From Corythucha ciliata (lineage: Eukaryota; Arthropoda; Insecta; Hemiptera; Tingidae), in assembly GCA_038030265.1 (NCBI GenBank), contig CM075943.1:58689971-58753970 (forward strand): a DNA stretch of 64,000 bases, read 5' to 3'. The translations under genes were made by a program, and so were the position numbers. The notes under the pieces were generated by a model, which did not search any database, was not told where the DNA came from, and saw only the letters and a list, made by a program, of their open reading frames with translations. This document shows, in pieces, positions 54,240 through 64,000 of the stretch. The number at the start of each line of letters is the position of its first letter. Position 1 is the first letter of the stretch.

Positions 54240-57165
54240 TTAAAAAAAAACAAAGAAACTCGTAAATCCGAGAGCCCCTGATAGCGAAAACGTTATCAGG
54301 TTACCGTAACCTTCCGAGTCCGGCTTACGTCATTAGTTTCAAGGGCAATTATAATAGCAAATCAGTTATGTCATCAATGAATCTGCATTGAATGATCAAA
54401 GCGTTCGTTTTTAAGACGTTTTTTGTGCGATTAAATAAGATTAGTTGGCAAGATCTCTCGGGTTTGACCAATAAATTAGATTTTGGGACGAAATAATTTC
54501 AATGTTTCGGTGAAAAAACCTTAGCAGTTTCCTTTTCAAGTAGAGTGCATGGTTTCCGCGAGGGTATATAGCCAATTGTGTTCGCTGACCCAGTGTGTTG
54601 TGTTCAAAACCGCGGTAATCAGCCAAAAATTTTGGTTTTTGGGTTTAAAATTACCAGTTTTATGCTAGAAATCGATGTGCCGCTGAATTTGCTTAAATAA
54701 GACCGTACAATCCTGCGGAGATCACTTTTGAGAGATCAACCCCCCCCCCTCTCCAATGTTTATCTAATGTATATTTGAAAACAACGTGTCTCGTAACATG
54801 TGGAACATCCATCACACATTACGAGTATTGTGACCTATTAAATTAAGTGCCATCAAGAAGAGAGGGAGGGGTGTTGTGGACCCAATGCTCCCGTTCAACC
54901 ATTCATCCCCCTCACACTATTTCAATTCATCAAAATTTGAAGGTTTATCGACTCACACGTGTGTATTTTTTTATTTTCTCGTGTGTAGTTTTTATGTATC
55001 GTGAACCACACTCATAAACCCTTCTCGACCCTTTGAAAACATTGACAAATGTCTAGAAAAAAAAAAAAAAAAAAAGAAGATCGGTTGTGGGGGATCGAGT
55101 GAGGGATTCCTAAATGGGATATTGGAAAACGTTGTAAGGAATTGCGTGTTTCCATTTACGGGGTTGAAATGGGGTGGTGAGGAGTGGGAGCGGGGGAATA
55201 AGATGAAAGAGGGTTAATAGCGTCGAGGAAACTTTGAGCCCGTTGTGCGTAGACGGAAGCCGCAGGCAATAACTGACGTATATATAAGAGTAAGATAGAA
55301 TGGAGAGGGTAAAATGGAGTGTAAAACGTGGCTCGAGGGGGGAAGTTTTTGGGAAAGAAGAGTGTATGTGGTGGGTTGAGATCCGCGGTACCCCCCTCCT
55401 CACCCCCCCAACAACCATTTACTCTCTTAAAAAGCTCCCCCCGAGAATGTGGAGGGTGTGTGGATGAAAAAGGGGGACCCCCCTAGGCGTGTAACAAGCC
55501 ATCTAGGCTGTGGTAAATCGTGGTAATATATTGCAACTAGAATGCAGTTTCCCATAAAAACAAAAAGCTTCTCCCTCTGCCTGAGTAATCTCTTTTATTG
55601 TTAAGGGAGCCCCTCGGCAAGTCCTTCTCTCTTAACATTCACCCCCTGAGGGGATTATAAGGGGTAGAACTGAAGAGGAAGCGAAATTCTTCCGGGTTTT
55701 TATGTGGAAGCATGTGAAAACTCCAGTCTGGTCAAGTTCAACTCCTTGGCTGTATATACGTATATATATTTAGGTACACAAAAACATAATTAAATTTTTC
55801 TTTATTCTACTTGTGATGTTGTTGAGGAATGGGGAGAACGAATAACATTTGCACGCTCCCGTATCACTCTTTATTTTCGTTTTTGTTAAGATTACAAGCG
55901 GGTACGGTCAGGAGGAGGTGCGGAGAGAGTGAGTAAGGTAAATAAGGTGCAGTGTGTTAAGATAAGGGAGAGAGAACGCGGTTTATGCAAAAAAGGGTGG
56001 GATATATCGGAGGATGTTATCAGAAAGCGCCCCCAGAATTGCGCTCAGAGATCCCATTAGGATATAGCTGTAGCTTTGGGACCACTCATCCCTCGCCCGT
56101 CCCCCCACCCCACCATGTCCACTTCCTCGCGACACCACGAACAAACAAAACGCCCTTTTTTGTTCTTTTACACCACCCCTTTCCTCAAAAATAATATTTA
56201 AAAAAATAAAAAAAGATAAAACTATACTCGTCCAGTTTTTCCCTGGTCGCTTTTTTTTCCAAAGAATCGCCTTTTCCTATAATGGCCAACGACCTCCACT
56301 CTGCAGCTGAATTCCGCCTTTATTATTATTGCCCTCCGTAACGCTTTTCATTGCTAACGCTTCTAGAAGTTCAGATGCGGGGGGGGGAGTAGGGAAGAGG
56401 GTAACTTATATTGATGGTCGGAATAGTCCTTTCGATGATGAGACGAGTGAAAGAGTGAGAGAGAAGTCTGTACTTGTTGCCTTTTCTCGTGCTACTTTTC
56501 CAGAGAAGCGGAGAGTGGTTGGTGCGTGATGATGGCGAGGAAGGTGCGATAGAAAGAAAAACGGTGCAGAAAGGGTTGGTAAAGTGAATGAAAAGCGCCG
56601 TGAATATTGAAAAGGTATAGACAGTGTGGTGTGCGTTGGTTGCGAGAGGGTATAGGGAAGAGAAAAGCTTTTCCTTTTTATCCTCTTGAATCGCTTAAAA
56701 CAGGTTCTGAGTGTTGAATGAGTTAGGCGGGGGGAGGAGGAGGAGGAAGGGGTCTGCCTCTGTTGAGCAGTGACATCCGTCGAGGGTGCCCTGAACCGCC
56801 CCCCCCCTTCCACTGACACACCACCACCTTTCATCCGAACTGTAATTTTGCATAATTTGTCCTCTGGAGGCTTTTGAAAAAGAAAAGGGAGAGGAGAGAG
56901 GATGTTGACGACTGACGGGCAGATACTGAAAGGAAAATGGGGGACGCTTTTGAAATGCCAGGTAATCGAGGAGATTCCAACCTTTTGACCTTTAACTTCA
57001 AGCTAAAAACAAAATATAATTATGTGTAGTACGATGCTCCCCTGTTGTGGCTCGAGTGGTTTTGATAAATTGAGAATGAGATTATATTTTTCGAATACAA
57101 CCGTTGGGGATCAATAATTTTTTTTTGAGTTACGGCCAAATATCTCCGAAAGTATCCAGCATTTT
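54240..57165. other. Anonymous DNA, G/C-run-rich
   Basis: No supported gene. A palindromic stretch CCTGATAGCGAAAACGTTAT/CAGG followed by GGTTACCGTAACC lies at 54278-54312. Runs of C at 54739-54749 and 55402-55408, A at 55057-55074, G at 56379-56387. Texture like 7.5-12.2 and 19.8-23.6 kb. Confidence 0.55.
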
Positions 57166-57899
57166 GTACTTATTAGAGCTGTGACGTGACAGCTTTTGTC
57201 GGTCACAGTGACAACTAGCTCCGGTGACTGTGCAGTCACTGTGACAAAAACCAGTGATTTTGTCACTTAAGTGACTACTGAGGGCCTGTTCTATAACTTT
57301 TTAATGTCACTATCACTGTTTGTTTCCACCCGTCCTCCCCATCAACGTGTGATTTAATTTGGGGCGGACGGTTGGAAAAGGATATTCCTAGGAACCCTGA
57401 AATCTTAGGCCCCCTGTAGCAGCTCGTTTGAGCAAATGCCTAATGTTACCGGACTAGCCAGCATCTGTGTGAATTTCATTCCCAGACCCAACAAAGCCTA
57501 TTAATAGGGCAAATGAGAGAGTTTGCATCGGTTGTAAAAAAATATATATAATTCTTTTTCGAACTTTATCCGTGGAAAACTCCTATGAACGGCGAACCCA
57601 CAGCCTCAAATGCAAACATGAAGGTGAGTCATGGATCAAAAACTGCAATGCACGAATTTACCTAGAAACATAAGCATAGCCAGAGGAGGGCAGGGCTAGG
57701 CAGTTGCCCACCCCTAGATGCATTCTGAAAGTACAAATCTTTCAAGATAGTCACATTGTGTTTCGTCGGCGCTCACTAAAAAACTAACTTCACGGATTTC
57801 AACGGGTTTTGTCGCTCAGGAAACGGATATCGCAAGGGTGACATAATTCAAAGACCAAATTCGCCGTTTTCGCTTCCTAGAATACCATTTTCGCAGACA

Positions 57900-58790
57900 G
57901 ACACGGATTCAGTATTTGCTCAAGAGAGGTGCCAGAGAAATGGTGTGGTTCACTCTACTAAAACTGGTTTGACAGCCTTTTCACTGCCTAAAAATAGTTA
58001 AAACTAGCTATTTGAACTATAAAAACGGCTAAAGGGATTAAACTCACGCCCAAAATACAAAAACTGTCGATTCGCGTTTTGAAAATGGCTAAAACTGGAC
58101 TTCTCGCGCCCTAAAAATTGGTGATGAACTTCTAAAAATGCCTAAAAAGATCATGATTACCGCCCGAAAGTAGCTAAATCAACCATTCGTGCGCTAAAAT
58201 TGATCAGACTGGCCATTCTTGAGCCAAATATGACCATAGGGCGCGCTTTTGGCTTGACGGACTAATCAAGCTCTGAAAACGGCCAAATATGACTTCACGT
58301 ACCCTGGAAATGCCTAAATAGATGATTCCTTCCCTGAAAATGGCAAAATCGACAATTTGCGCACCAGGAATGGTCAAACTTCATGGCCTTGGCTTGATGG
58401 ACTAGGTTGGACTAGGTAGTTGAGCCCTGAAAATGGCAAAACTGACTATTCGTGTCTTTAAAATGGCTAAAATTACTATTATTTGAACCCTAGAAATTGC
58501 CGAATTTTCTTTACGAGCTCTAGAAATGGATTACTTGACGAAACGAGCTCTAAAAATGTCTGAACAAGTGACTCCTGCCCTGAAAATGTCAAAATAGGCC
58601 CTTCGGAGCGCCGAAAATGGCCAACCTGGCTGTTCTCGCCTTAACTTGGGACGTACCATTCGCTCCTACAACTGGAAAGACTGACTTTATGCGCCCTAAA
58701 AATGGCAATTATAGCTATTCAAGCCTTGAAATCGTCAAAACTGACTCTATGTGCCCTGAAACGCTGTGCCCAACAAATTTTGAAGTAAAA
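57900..58790 (+). repeat. Family 30C array
   Basis: About 28 units of AAAATGGCTAAAACTGACTA + TTCGCGCCCT type, reverse complement of 6690-7310. Better preserved than that copy. Confidence 0.8.
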
Positions 58791-58794
58791 TATT

Positions 58795-59880
58795 CAGTTT
58801 TGAGGTAAAGTGATATTTTTTGGGTGGAACCGCAAGTTTCAGGGTAAAATCGTCAGTTTAGGGACGTTTTTGGAATGAAATCGTAAGTTTTGGAATTAAA
58901 ACAGTCATTTTTTGGGTAAAATGACCAGTTTTGTACTAACGTCATCAGTTATAAGGCAACACGTCAGCTTTAGCGTGATATCGTCTCTATTGGTATAAAA
59001 TCGTCACATTTGCGATGAATTTGTCATTTTTTTTGTGAAATCACCTGTTTTCAAGGCAGAATGGCCTAAAATCACCCGTTTTGAGGAAAACTTGAGTTAA
59101 AGTGTGACATTGTCAGTTTTGGAGTAAATTATCTAATTTTGAGGGGAAATTGTCGTTTTGGGTGTAAAATATTAATTTTTGAAATGGAACAGTAAGGTTT
59201 AGTTTTAGGTTAAAATCGCCAGTTTTGTGGTGACATCTTCATTTGGAGGGGAAGGGAGCACATCAGCCTTGGCCAGGAATTTTACTTTTTTTTTTTTTTT
59301 TTTTTTTTAGTAAAATCGGCAGTTTTTAGTACTGAGTGGTCTGTTAATTGTAATTAAGATCATTCGTTTTTGATCCGTTTGGGGTTGAACCCGCCATTTT
59401 TAGGCGGAATTCACCAGTTTTGGGGGTAAAGACTTGGATTTTAAAAGTTGTGCTGTGAAATTTTTAGTTTAGGCGTAAACACTTCGTCTTTGGCGTAGAA
59501 ACGTCAGTTTTGAAGTAAAATATTCAGTTATACTAGAGTGAAATATTCAGTTTTTTTGTTAAAAAACGTCAGTTTTGATTTAAAACCCTTTGTTGTTTGG
59601 TTAAAAAATGTTGAATTTTTACGTCTCTCAGACAAGACGTTGATGAAAAGTCGGTCACCCTGTATACTTGAATGCCAAGTATCGATTTCTGGGGAAATCG
59701 AATTGTCCGTTAATAGAAAAAGTCTGAATAGAATTGTCAGTTTTTGGATAGAAAATCAAGAGTAGAAGGCTAAAACCGATAATTTCCGAACGAAGATGTT
59801 AGTTTTTGATGGATTACAACCCTTTTTTGTGAAAACTCAGTTTCCGGGGAAGAATTTGACGATTTATTGGGTCTCTAGTT
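58795..59880 (+). repeat. ~22-bp array (family G)
   Basis: About 40 loose units of GTAAAATCGTCAGTTTTGGG type. A T run sits at 59288-59309. Adjacent to family 30C within the hAT-like element. Confidence 0.8.
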
Positions 59881-60257
59881 TCCAGTAGTAGTTGGTTAGT
59901 AGTTGGTCAAGGGCTGGCTACGCCCCTGCCTAGGAAGGTGTTTTAAAAAAAGTTAAATTATACAAGATCTAGCACAGGTCTTGGAAAACGAGGGTCTTGG
60001 GGAGAATGCTACTGAGTTCATTGGGGCGATAGAGGAACTGGTAAGCTGACAGCTCCAATTTTAATTCAAGAGACTCTAGCGCAGTGAAGCGATAGAAGTG
60101 ACGAATGAAGAGGCGATTATAAGTGAAAAGGAATGTCACCGTTAGAGGGTCGGAACAGTGATTTCAACGTGGTCGTCACCGGAGCCAACAGTGACGGAGT
60201 ATAGTCACAGTGACAAAATCACCGACAGTGAAATCACACCTCACCTCTAGTACCTAT

Positions 60258-60500
60258 ATTTGTGGGCGTGACTCGAGAAGTATTGGCCTAAGCGACCCCT
60301 GCAAAAGCTCATTCGATTCGGCACAGGAAATTAAAAAAGATCAACTAATGTGCACGTTGAATAATGTTTTTTTCTTGACTTTGTGCTCGAATTAAGCTCT
60401 TCCACCGTTCTCATCCACCGTTATTCAACTATGTATCTACGTATTATGTATACATATAATAATCACTAACTTGGAAACCAATGTCCAGTTTCTTTCAATA
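60258..60500. other. Unassigned spacer
   Basis: Nothing recognised; AT-rich. Confidence 0.4.
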
Positions 60501-60523
60501 GGACTATGATTGTTTCAGAAAAA

Positions 60524-61170
60524 ATGGAGCGAAGGTCAGCTAGAAAAGTCATGAGTGACGATCAAATAAGAGAGCTTTTGTTACGTTTGGAAGACGAAGA
60601 GGTTAATGATACGTTGCGAGCTCAGATGATGAAGATTTGTGGAACTGTGAAGAACCTGCCGATCTCCTGGACTCAATTGATGTGGAAGATGCTCAAGATC
60701 CGGATTTTGATCCCAATTCACATGATCTACCTTCCTCAGGCCATGAAACCGAATTGGAAGAGTTTGACTTGGAGGCTGCAGAAACAACAATATCGTGCAA
60801 TGTTCTCCAAAGCGAACTACTACCAGATAGCCGCGGTCCCTCAATCCAAAATTTGACGGCATCAGAACCAGGGCACAAGCGTAAAGTGAAAATATCTTCG
60901 AAAAAAGCACCGGTCAATAAAAAATTGAAGCTTATTGCGGCATTAGATCCAAGCACTGCTTCTGACGGCACCACTGTGAAAAAAGCTGACTTTTTACTTA
61001 CTTATAAGGGACCCAATTTCAGTGCAAAACAATATAAAGATGGAATAGCATTTTTGTGGAATAGCCAGCCGAAGTCCACCCAATAAAAAGTGACAAGGAA
61101 AAACGTAGTCCACATTCGGCCAGGACCAGTTGGAGAAACAAGAAATGCTATTGTACCCACAATAGCCCCT
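60524..61170 (+). pseudogene. piggyBac-like transposase, N-terminal remnant
   Basis: Plus-strand remnant. From the ATG at 60524 comes a basic/charged leader (MERRSARKVMSDDQIRELLL), then a one-base shift near 60610 into a frame reading VASSDDEDLWNCEEPADLLD and VEDAQDPDFDPNSHDLPSSG, the acidic N-terminus typical of piggyBac transposases. A Lys-rich block (KRKVKISSKKAPVNKKLK) follows, and a stop at 61084-61086. Beyond the stop, KNVVHIRPGPVGETRNA matches the RPGP-K/G-ARNA motif that opens the piggyBac catalytic domain. The DDD core is gone; a decayed array starts at about 61175. An AG acceptor-like TTGTTTCAG precedes the ATG. The family call rests on motif style, so moderate confidence. Confidence 0.55.
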
Positions 61171-61174
61171 TTTG

Positions 61175-62300
61175 TAACCACAAAAGTGGTTTTTGAATCA
61201 GATTACACCGTGAAATTTGGTTTTCATCACAAAATTAGCCGCGAAACTGGTACATATAGTGAGCGAAATTCGTCAAATTGATTCTATTGCTAAGCAAGAC
61301 CAGCAAATGTTTAAAAAATACAAATGTGGCGGTCCTGTTTGATTTCAACTTTTTGACGGAATCTGGGGGTGGGCAGCTGCCCACCCTGCCTGATTCTAGG
61401 CGAATTTGATCTATAACGGCCGAGTCCGGGTGGGTACCTACGGCTCTCTCAAAACTAGATTGGGGGGGGGGGGTTGGCTTTTCAAAAACCAAATGTCTAA
61501 CGTCTGACCTCATTCAATGCCAATTTCGAGGATTGGACCTCTTTAATTAAATGCGGACATCGTGGGGTTGGCTACTCGACCTCAGTTTCTCGGGTTTACC
61601 CGCCTCCCACCATCATTCAAAAATGTCAATTTCGTTACCCCTTTGCTCATTCAGAAATCCACGTTTACTCTCTTTCAAAAACAGTCAACGTGGCTCTGTC
61701 AGAAAACGAATTATTTCGAGGGTTTGACTCATTCGAATCGCGCAGTTTGACACGACGACACGAGTCATTCCGTCAAAAATCAATTTCGCGGCGTGAGTTC
61801 GTTCAGAAAACGAATATCAGGCAATGGGCTCTCAAAATAACAATGTCGTGGTAATTTTAGCCAGAAATTTTTGCGTCAGACACCAATTATCGAGTTCCAT
61901 GAGAGCAATAAAGCCTCTGAAATCAACCAATCGTTAATTAAATCGTCAAATAAATTTACCCGCACACTCAAAATATGTTAATTTTGGCTCGGCTCTTTAT
62001 CGAGAAGGCCAGTGATGGCCCGAAACGATCTTGCCGTTGGAATGTGACTATTCTTCTCCTGTCAATCTGATTGGCTCACCAAAATACTTCTTTATACCTA
62101 ATGTTAGGAGGCTAAAAATCAATACATTTATCAGTTGTCATGGTTTTTTTTTATCAGTTCCCCTGCTTTTTGTCATTTTTTAGAATTTTGTCTCAGTTTG
62201 CTGACATTTTAGTCAATTACTCGACTCTTTAGGTGGTTTTATAATCCATCAAAAATCTAATTTTGTGGGTCTCGACCAGTCCAAACACATATCCCGTGTG
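61175..62300 (+). repeat. Decayed ~35-bp arrays
   Basis: Loose blocks such as GTGAAATTTGGTTTTCATCA and CATTCAAAAATGTCAATTTCG repeat through 61175-61310 and 61480-61980 (families D/F style). Remaining parts show nothing recognisable. Confidence 0.5.
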
Positions 62301-62311
62301 TTTGTTTCAAT

Positions 62312-62733
62312 CAAAGTCATATGGAAAACCAAGTCTCCGTGGCGCAATTCGGAGCGTGCTGGACTGGTAATCCAGAGGTTGCGGATTCAAATCCCGCCGG
62401 GGAGCCACTTTTTCTCGAAACTCGAATCGTGTTGGGCTATGCCCTTCCATCATCGTCCGGATAATATCAGTCTAATTAATTTATTAATTAAAATACCGGC
62501 GACAGATTTATTCATTATATCCATCAAAAATTATACAAAAGTTAAGTGTTGGAAAAAACATATGATATCAAGATAGATATCTCGCTACAACTTCAAACCG
62601 AAAATAAATATAATAATTATTGTATTTGGCGCGTTTTCTCCTTTTTTATTCTTAACGGGAGCAAAAATCCCAACCCTAAATAAAAAACATTTTTTTCCTC
62701 GAGCCTGATGACTTGGTTTTCCATATGACTTTG
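62312..62733. mobile_element. 422-bp hAT-like MITE carrying a tRNA-like sequence
   Basis: Bounded by perfect 24-bp inverted repeats (62312-62335; 62710-62733), core GTCATATGGAAAACCAAGTC. Flanked by a perfect 8-bp duplication GTTTCAAT (62304-62311, 62734-62741). CA-starting ends and 8 bp suggest hAT. A tRNA-like gene begins in the last three bases of the left repeat. The rest is AT-rich and non-coding. An isolated end of the same family lies at 18689-18712. Confidence 0.88.
62333..62405 (+). tRNA. tRNA-like sequence, anticodon GGT (probable tRNA-derived pseudogene)
   Basis: Folds as a cloverleaf: acceptor GTCTCCG/CGGGGAG (6 of 7 pairs, first mismatched), D stem GCGC/GCGT, anticodon stem CTGGA/TCCAG with loop CTGGTAA, variable AGGTT, T stem GCGGA/CCCGC with one A-C mismatch and loop TTCAAAT. 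A-box-like TGGCGCAATTCG is good; the B box GATTCAAATCC has two G-to-A changes from consensus. TTTTT at 62409-62413 would terminate Pol III. CCA follows the acceptor directly. Anticodon GGT (Thr) is normally not used in eukaryotic nuclear genomes, so a mutated or SINE-like tRNA derivative is likelier than a working tRNA. Confidence 0.6.
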
Positions 62734-62741
62734 GTTTCAAT

Positions 62742-63120
62742 GAAAAACCTAATTTAACTTTGAGCTGCTTGGCCAAATTGGTGGATTACGCTCCATTCAA
62801 AAAACATTTACCGGATTTTTGCCATTTTAAAGCTCAAATGTTGCAGCTTACTTATGTCACTCACAGAACCGAATTCCTCGGGTTTTGGTCATTCATAAAG
62901 CACGAATTTACTCCCTGAAAAGCCAATTTTGTTGGATTACTGACACACAACGTACACGCGCGAAATCGAGATGTCCTGGGTGATGTTTCGTTTAACAAAA
63001 AAAAAAAAAAAAAAAAATCTGGGTTGGTGGGTCTGACTATTTTTAAAAACAAAGTTTCGCAGGGTTGTCCAATTCAAAACCAACTTGGGATTGACTCGCT
63101 TAACAATACAAATTTCTCAC
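62742..63120 (+). repeat. Decayed ~35-bp array (family D style)
   Basis: Loose CATTCAAAAAACATTTACCG / GGATT repeats; an A run at 62997-63017. Confidence 0.45.
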
Positions 63121-63267
63121 GTGTAAGTCAATTTAGTTGGTCCAACTTCTTCATCAATGTTACGGAGCGTTTTGGCTTTATATTATATAAACACTATTTA
63201 TTTTGTAAGGATACTGCAATTGTTAACAAAAGCTCACACATGTTTATCAATTTTAATTAATCGTTTA

Positions 63268-64000
63268 AGGCCCAATTACACGAAGCGAGTAGCTCGGCCG
63301 AGTGACTCGGCCGAGTACTGGGCCAAGTACTGGGCCGAGTACTGGGCCGAGTACTTGGATGGAGAGCGAGCAGATGATTTATTTTGTAGTTATTTTGTTT
63401 AGTTTAGTGTTTCGCGTCAACATGGCACCGCGAAGCCTAAAGAGGAAATTGAAAAAAATGGTTAAACGCTATTGCAATTTACTCATTCCAGCATTTTTGG
63501 GGGAAATAGAACGTGCATTCATCGGCGGAGAAAAGCGTCTATGGGTTAGACCGTGGCTGTTAAGAAGAGACATGATGGGAGGATCCGCAACACTGTTGAG
63601 TGAATTTGAAAATGAAGACCTAAAAGAGTACAGTTCTTTCATGAGGAAGGGAAAACAGCAGTTTGATCGCTTGATGGACGAGATTGCCCCTAAAATTTCC
63701 AAAACAGACACCGTTATGCGAGTTTCTATCCCAGCAAAAGTGAAATTGCAAGCAACGTTTTGCTTTCTTGCCACTGGAGTGAGCTACCGCTTTCTGCAGT
63801 ATTTCTTCAGAGTGTCAGAACCTGCTATAAGCAAATTCATTCCTGAAGTTTTGGACGCAATTTATGAAAACTTGAAAGATTTCATGAAAGTAAGTAAAAT
63901 GAATATAACATTTCAATTTTTATTTATGTAAAAATTAACTTGTATGTACATGTAATCTAATTGGCTTAGTGCAAGGTGAACATTTCAAGGGTAATCATCA
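63268..64000 (+). mobile_element. PIF/Harbinger transposon, left part (runs off the window)
   Basis: Left end at TTA|AGGCCCAATTACACGAAG (63268). Subterminal 12-bp tandem units GGCCGAGTACTG (63297-63355). The transposase gene starts 150 bp in. The right end is outside the window. Confidence 0.75.
63422..63889 (+). CDS. PIF/Harbinger (ALP1-like) transposase, first coding exon
   Basis: The N-terminal exon of a Harbinger nuclease-type transposase. From MAPRSLKRKLKKMVKRYCNL the protein reads RLWVRPWLLRRDMMGGSATL, FDRLMDEIAPKISKTDTVMR, VKLQATFCFLATGVSYRFLQ and YFFRVSEPAISKFIPEVLDA, the standard block before the DDE core in ALP1-like proteins. The frame is open upstream to 63302, but those residues come from the subterminal repeats, so I chose the ATG at 63422. 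A consensus splice donor (AAA|GTAAGT) at 63890 ends the exon; the reading frame beyond soon stops. No damage is visible in this exon, so the element could be young. Catalytic residues are beyond the window. Confidence 0.85.

Larger units (their letters stand above)
57174..60249. mobile_element. 3.08-kb hAT-like element filled with minisatellite arrays
   Basis: Left end TAGAGCTGTGACGTGACAGC and right end, inverted, TAGAGGTGAGGTGTGA, with further inverted GTCGGTCACAGTGAC / GTCGGTGATTTTGTCACTGT blocks inside. Flanked by 8 bp that match at 7 of 8 (GTACTTAT 57166-57173; GTACCTAT 60250-60257). TAGAGNTG ends and 8-bp duplications fit hAT. No transposase; about 2 kb of the interior is tandem array. 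Confidence 0.65.

Noticed and set aside
54278..54312. Palindromes CCTGATA...TATCAGG and GGTTACCGTAACC as a transposon end
   Set aside because: No partner end or target duplication could be found.

Overview
The window looks like a gene-poor stretch of an animal nuclear genome, most likely an arthropod. I infer this from the element families: APE/RT/RNase H non-LTR elements with a two-ORF layout, a Ty1/copia element primed by an initiator-tRNA anticodon arm as in Drosophila copia, and MULE, hAT, PIF/Harbinger, piggyBac and CMC-like DNA transposons, one with a GTAAGT splice donor. Long homopolymers, G/C runs and poly(A/T) tails also fit. I recognise no host protein gene. Nothing resembles a bacterial operon or CRISPR.

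Layout: 0.2-4.3 kb, a dead MULE transposase split by a 2.87-kb CMC-like element that carries a dead PIN-like/CXC ORF. 4.6-7.3 kb, decayed short tandem repeats. 7.5-12.2 kb, anonymous G-run-rich DNA. 12.45-17.1 kb, a decayed LINE (A). 17.2-18.6 kb, two PIF/Harbinger-like non-autonomous elements. 18.7-19.25 kb, LINE C remnant. 19.8-23.6 kb, anonymous. 23.6-25.0 kb, dead Ty3/gypsy pol. 25.1-28.4 kb, tandem arrays and one MITE. 28.5-29.8 kb, LINE D remnant interrupted by two MITEs. 30-31.3 kb, arrays. 31.3-35 kb, anonymous. 35.0-40.6 kb, a full-length LINE (B) with an 11-bp target duplication and an open 1211-codon ORF2. 41.6-48.66 kb, a 7-kb hAT-like element with a perfect 8-bp target duplication; it contains MITEs, a 239-bp tandem duplication and a 1.1-kb LINE-derived non-autonomous insertion. 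48.67-49.0 kb, a probable solo LTR. 50.6-54.2 kb, a broken copia element. 54.2-57.2 kb, anonymous. 57.17-60.25 kb, a hAT-like element filled with minisatellite arrays. 60.5-61.2 kb, piggyBac remnant. 62.3-62.7 kb, a 422-bp hAT-like MITE carrying a tRNA-like gene. 63.27 kb to the end, the start of a PIF/Harbinger transposon.

The genes do not form a pathway. They record successive insertions, and several can be dated relative to each other because an older reading frame or LTR resumes on both sides of a younger insertion. The main unexplained feature is a set of 18-30-bp degenerate tandem-repeat families that recur at distant sites on both strands. The most unusual single object is the tRNA-carrying inverted-repeat element at 62.3 kb.
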